From Nanobdellota archaeon (GTDB lineage: Archaea; Nanobdellota; Nanobdellia; Parvarchaeales; Parvarchaeaceae): a stretch of DNA of 35,461 bases. The stretch covers positions 1 to 35,461 of the forward strand of contig JAJYZA010000009.1 of the NCBI GenBank assembly GCA_021800365.1, read 5' to 3'. Below the pieces are notes generated by a model that saw nothing but the letters and a program-made list of their open reading frames with translations, had not been told where the DNA came from and ran no database searches. The translations under genes were made by a program, and so were the position numbers. This document shows, piece after piece, positions 33,335 through 35,461 of this stretch. Each line of letters begins with the position of its first letter. The first letter of the stretch is position 1.

Positions 33335-33785
33335 GAAAGGAGTTATAAAGGTAGTGGCTCCCAGCGATGAGATAAGGGACTCTTATTTTTCAAAGTCCGA
33401 AAGCTATCTCGATTCCGCCAAAATTTTAATAAAGGAGAACAAACTCGAAGAAACAGTGTCGCTTTTATATTATAGTATGTACTATTCACTTTTGGGTTTA
33501 TTATTTGAAATTGGCATAAAAAGCGAGAATCACATCGCTTCGATAGAACTTTTAAGTTCTGTTTTTGGCATTGACCCCAAAGAAATTGTCTTCGCAAGGA
33601 GGGAACGCATAAACAAACAGTATTATGTAGATTTTAAAATATCAAAAGACGATGTAGACAAATTGGTGAAAATCGCAGAGGACTTCAGTTCTAAGATACA
33701 GGACTATTCTAGCAAACTTACTAGTTCTAAAATAGGTGAATTAAGAAAAACATTCACAAAGTGGTTAAACAGCGTCCAACTTTAG
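33300..33785 (+). CDS. HEPN-domain protein (likely RNase toxin)
   Basis: The 161-residue protein is all-helical with the HEPN outline: YFSKSESYLDSAKILIKENKLEETVSLLYYSMYYSLLGLL (about 30-70) as the first helical hairpin, then the loop with SENHIASIELL, and ARRERINKQYYVDFKISKDDV (about 98-120) with the R-x-x-x-x-x-x-YY segment of this family. HEPN toxins are metal-independent RNases that act as dimers and pair with MNT antitoxins, as here. A start at 33300 gives a 35-bp overlap with the MNT gene. A later GTG around 33353 preceding the canonical SDEIRDSYF start is an alternative and would remove a basic N-terminal extension. Confidence 0.75.
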   Translation: MKKLSFLVKLYKKGVIKVVAPSDEIRDSYFSKSESYLDSAKILIKENKLEETVSLLYYSMYYSLLGLLFEIGIKSENHIASIELLSSVFGIDPKEIVFARRERINKQYYVDFKISKDDVDKLVKIAEDFSSKIQDYSSKLTSSKIGELRKTFTKWLNSVQL

Positions 33786-33837
33786 ACACTTGGTTAGACG
33801 CCGCACTTCTGTTCTAAGCCGGATGATTTACAAGACA

Positions 33838-33879
33838 ACAAGGTTCGTACAATTATGGAAATGGCTCCTTAATCTTTAA
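33838..33879 (+). pseudogene. ATPase tail copy 4 with pilin promoter
   Basis: This is the shortest tail (TRFVQLWKWLLNL), ending at taa 33877-33879, 25 nt before the cassette 4 ATG. FVPLW has decayed to FVQLW, so the protein is no longer under selection, but the 3' 40 bp with the TATA-like box is kept. Confidence 0.65.
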
Positions 33880-34378
33880 ATCTTCCAGTCAGCATAAATC
33901 CTTATGCTGCAGAAAGCAAAGCCGAACAGGAAATCCCAGTCGGCATTGGAGTACATGATGACGTATGGCTGGGCCATACTGATCATAGTAATTGTCGCGG
34001 GAGTGCTGTACAGCTTAGGTATCTTCAGTCCTTCATCGTCCACAGGCACGACGATAACAGGTTTCTCGGATTTTGGCGTAAACGGCCAATGTATCCAGGG
34101 AGGAGCATTGCAGCTGCAGATAACAAACGGCATAGGATATCCTATTAACGTAACCCGCATAAACACCACCGGTTCAAACGGACAGTCAGTTACGATAAAC
34201 ACCTCAGTCTTAATTTTACCCAGCCAGTCACAGCTGGTCTTTATTCCTGGCGCATGTCCTGCTTCCGCAGGCTCTTCTTATTCGAATCCTGTCACGTTTA
34301 CGTATAAGGAACCTGGACAGACTTTATCCGGACCATATCTCTCCAAAGGTACAATATTGGGACGATCTAGCACAGAGA
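33842..34378 (+). repeat. Long homologous block shared with 27917-28455
   Basis: This is the partner of the block in cassette 2: promoter, signal peptide and spacer domain are near-identical, and divergence begins after GTILGRSS. Confidence 0.85.
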
Positions 34379-35046
34379 GACAGCAACAAGTGGCTAGTTT
34401 TAATCCAAATCTGCACAGTTATGTGCTAGTCCATAGTTCAAGTTCATTGAATATAACCGGCTCTATGACAGTCGTCGCATGGTATTATCTCGTTGGCGCC
34501 ATTGGTAATTATATCGAGGGATTAGTGTGGAAATGCGAAGCCCTCTTTCCGGGAGGAAATGGACCAGCCGGTGGCTACAACCTTGCGTTGGGATGGACTA
34601 CAAGTTATGATTTTGAAGACGGACCACAAAACTCCAGTGGCTGGACTACCGGTGCTTCCGGATCAGACACGGGCAGGTGGATACAGTTAGTCGGTATAAA
34701 GTCAGGCGGGACTAATACGCTCCAATTATATTTCAATGGGATCGCAAACGGCCCGAACTCAGCAGCAACTTGGCCTCTCACTGATTCGGTGGAAAATTTA
34801 ACTATAGGTGCATCAGAAAACCCATCGCTCAGTTATTTTTTTAACGGTTCTATAAGCAACGTTCAGATATACAATACGGCATTGTCTAATGCGCAAGTTC
34901 AACAGCTATATTCGGAAGGGCTTAGTGGTGCACCGCTCCCCAATGCAGGCCTTGTTGCGTGGTGGCCTTTGGATGGTAATGCCAACGATTACAGCGGAAA
35001 CAATAATAATGGTGTGGCGACGAACGTGAGCTGGGTTTCTCCTTAA
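33904..35046 (+). CDS. Pilin-like LamG surface protein, cassette 4
   Basis: The 380-residue protein has the class III signal block, a spacer nearly identical to cassette 2, and a different LamG domain from about residue 157 (ERQQQVASFNPNLHSYVLVHSSSSLNITGSMTVVAWYYL), ending in NAGLVAWWPLDGNANDYS and NWVSP-like VSWVSP. The end matches the orphan tails at 26322 and 32221 more closely than cassettes 1-3 do. It is probably exported and processed by a prepilin-type (class III) signal peptidase and displayed on the surface. The promoter lies in ATPase tail copy 4, with leaderless spacing. Confidence 0.85.
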   Translation: MLQKAKPNRKSQSALEYMMTYGWAILIIVIVAGVLYSLGIFSPSSSTGTTITGFSDFGVNGQCIQGGALQLQITNGIGYPINVTRINTTGSNGQSVTINTSVLILPSQSQLVFIPGACPASAGSSYSNPVTFTYKEPGQTLSGPYLSKGTILGRSSTERQQQVASFNPNLHSYVLVHSSSSLNITGSMTVVAWYYLVGAIGNYIEGLVWKCEALFPGGNGPAGGYNLALGWTTSYDFEDGPQNSSGWTTGASGSDTGRWIQLVGIKSGGTNTLQLYFNGIANGPNSAATWPLTDSVENLTIGASENPSLSYFFNGSISNVQIYNTALSNAQVQQLYSEGLSGAPLPNAGLVAWWPLDGNANDYSGNNNNGVATNVSWVSP

Positions 35047-35118
35047 ACTATAGCACGTCTGTCATGCTCTCTGCCGACAACCTCAAGCAAAACATATATA
35101 AAAATTATAATTCATAAC

Positions 35119-35193
35119 TGCGAAGCCGAGGAGAAAGTCAATGGCAAGAAGATAAAATTCGTCCCTCTGTGGAAATGGCTCCTTAATCTTTAA
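35119..35193 (+). pseudogene. ATPase tail copy 5 with pilin promoter
   Basis: EAEEKVNGKKIKFVPLWKWLLNL ends at taa 35191-35193, 25 nt before the cassette 5 ATG. It is close to tail copy 1 (YEAEEKVKGKK). Confidence 0.7.
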
Positions 35194-35217
35194 ATCCTCC
35201 AGTCAGCATAAATCCTT

Positions 35218-35461
35218 ATGCTGCAGAAAGCAAAGCCGAACAGGAAATCCCAGTCGGCATTGGAGTACATGATGACCTATGGCTGGGCCATATTGATCAT
35301 AGTAATTGTCGCGGGAGTGCTGTACAGCTTAGGTATCTTCAGTCCTTCATCGTCTGCATCGTCAACAGTCACAGGTTTCAACGGCTTAGGCTCGCCAAAT
35401 GCAATGTGCATGTCGGATGGAGGCCTGCGTCTGCAGTTAGGCAACAGCTTAGGTTACACAA
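35218..35461 (+). CDS. Pilin-like surface protein, cassette 5, cut by the window end
   Basis: This gene is absent from the ORF track because it has no stop codon inside the window. The ATG at 35218 opens the same class III signal block (MLQKAKPNRKSQSALEYMM...) and then a new spacer (SASSTVTGFNGLGSPNAMC...) distinct from cassettes 2 and 4. By analogy a LamG domain should follow, but it is not visible. It shows the array continues beyond the window. Confidence 0.85.
   Translation, partial: MLQKAKPNRKSQSALEYMMTYGWAILIIVIVAGVLYSLGIFSPSSSASSTVTGFNGLGSPNAMCMSDGGLRLQLGNSLGYT

Noticed and set aside
33876-34202. Minus-strand 108-aa ORF and its relatives at 28049-28288, 30706-30927 and 25265-25474
   Set aside because: All are antisense shadows of the repeated pilin signal block; their similarity to each other comes only from the plus-strand repeat.

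Overview
The window looks like the chromosome, or a large integrated element, of a DPANN-type archaeon, most like Micrarchaeota. The evidence is a Cdc6/Orc1 initiator, many genes with a TATA-like box about 25 nt before the start codon (leaderless transcription), class III (archaellin/pilin-type) signal peptides, archaeal AAA-DUF4143 ATPase remnants, AbiE and HEPN/MNT toxin-antitoxin pairs and FAD-dependent thymidylate synthase. The lineage is inferred from gene style, not from a search.

Layout. Bases 1-8.4 kb are mostly housekeeping or transport: a partial unknown gene, an EamA-like transporter, an unknown protein, a TnpB relic, a membrane-anchored YVTN beta-propeller, thyX, two tandem paralogous phosphoribosyltransferase-like genes and an MFS transporter. 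Bases 8.5-11.7 kb carry unknown genes, a transglutaminase-like protein and a DUF7666/Imm-5-like protein flanked by iterated motifs. Bases 11.86-18.2 kb form a probable defence island bracketed by a 17-bp direct repeat: an iteron array, a winged-helix regulator, a Vsr-like nuclease divergent from a C5 DNA methyltransferase, a GIY-YIG-like protein, a MORC/MutL-like GHKL ATPase, a small ribbon-helix-helix protein and an IS transposase.

Bases 18.3-20.6 kb hold a small membrane protein, cdc6/orc1 and an AT-rich intergenic region with ORB-like elements, a likely replication origin. Bases 20.6-24.9 kb are a four-gene operon: a small membrane protein, a glycine-rich secreted/anchored protein, a zinc-finger/winged-helix protein and a HerA/VirB4-type ATPase. 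This could be a surface or DNA-transfer apparatus.

Bases 25-35.5 kb (running off the window) are the most unusual part: at least five pilin-like genes with near-identical class III signal peptides and, in the four complete copies, variable LamG-type C-terminal regions. Each is preceded by the same 3' tail of a dead ATPase gene, whose stop codon overlaps the pilin TATA box. Orphan LamG tails, a duplicated 173-bp promoter/operator block, a tRNA-Asn-like gene with a broken acceptor stem, and AbiE, AAA-DUF4143 and MNT/HEPN genes lie between the cassettes. I read this as a recombining surface-protein cassette array carrying defence or addiction cargo. It is the best candidate here for an undescribed system, perhaps acting with the neighbouring HerA operon; that link rests on proximity only.
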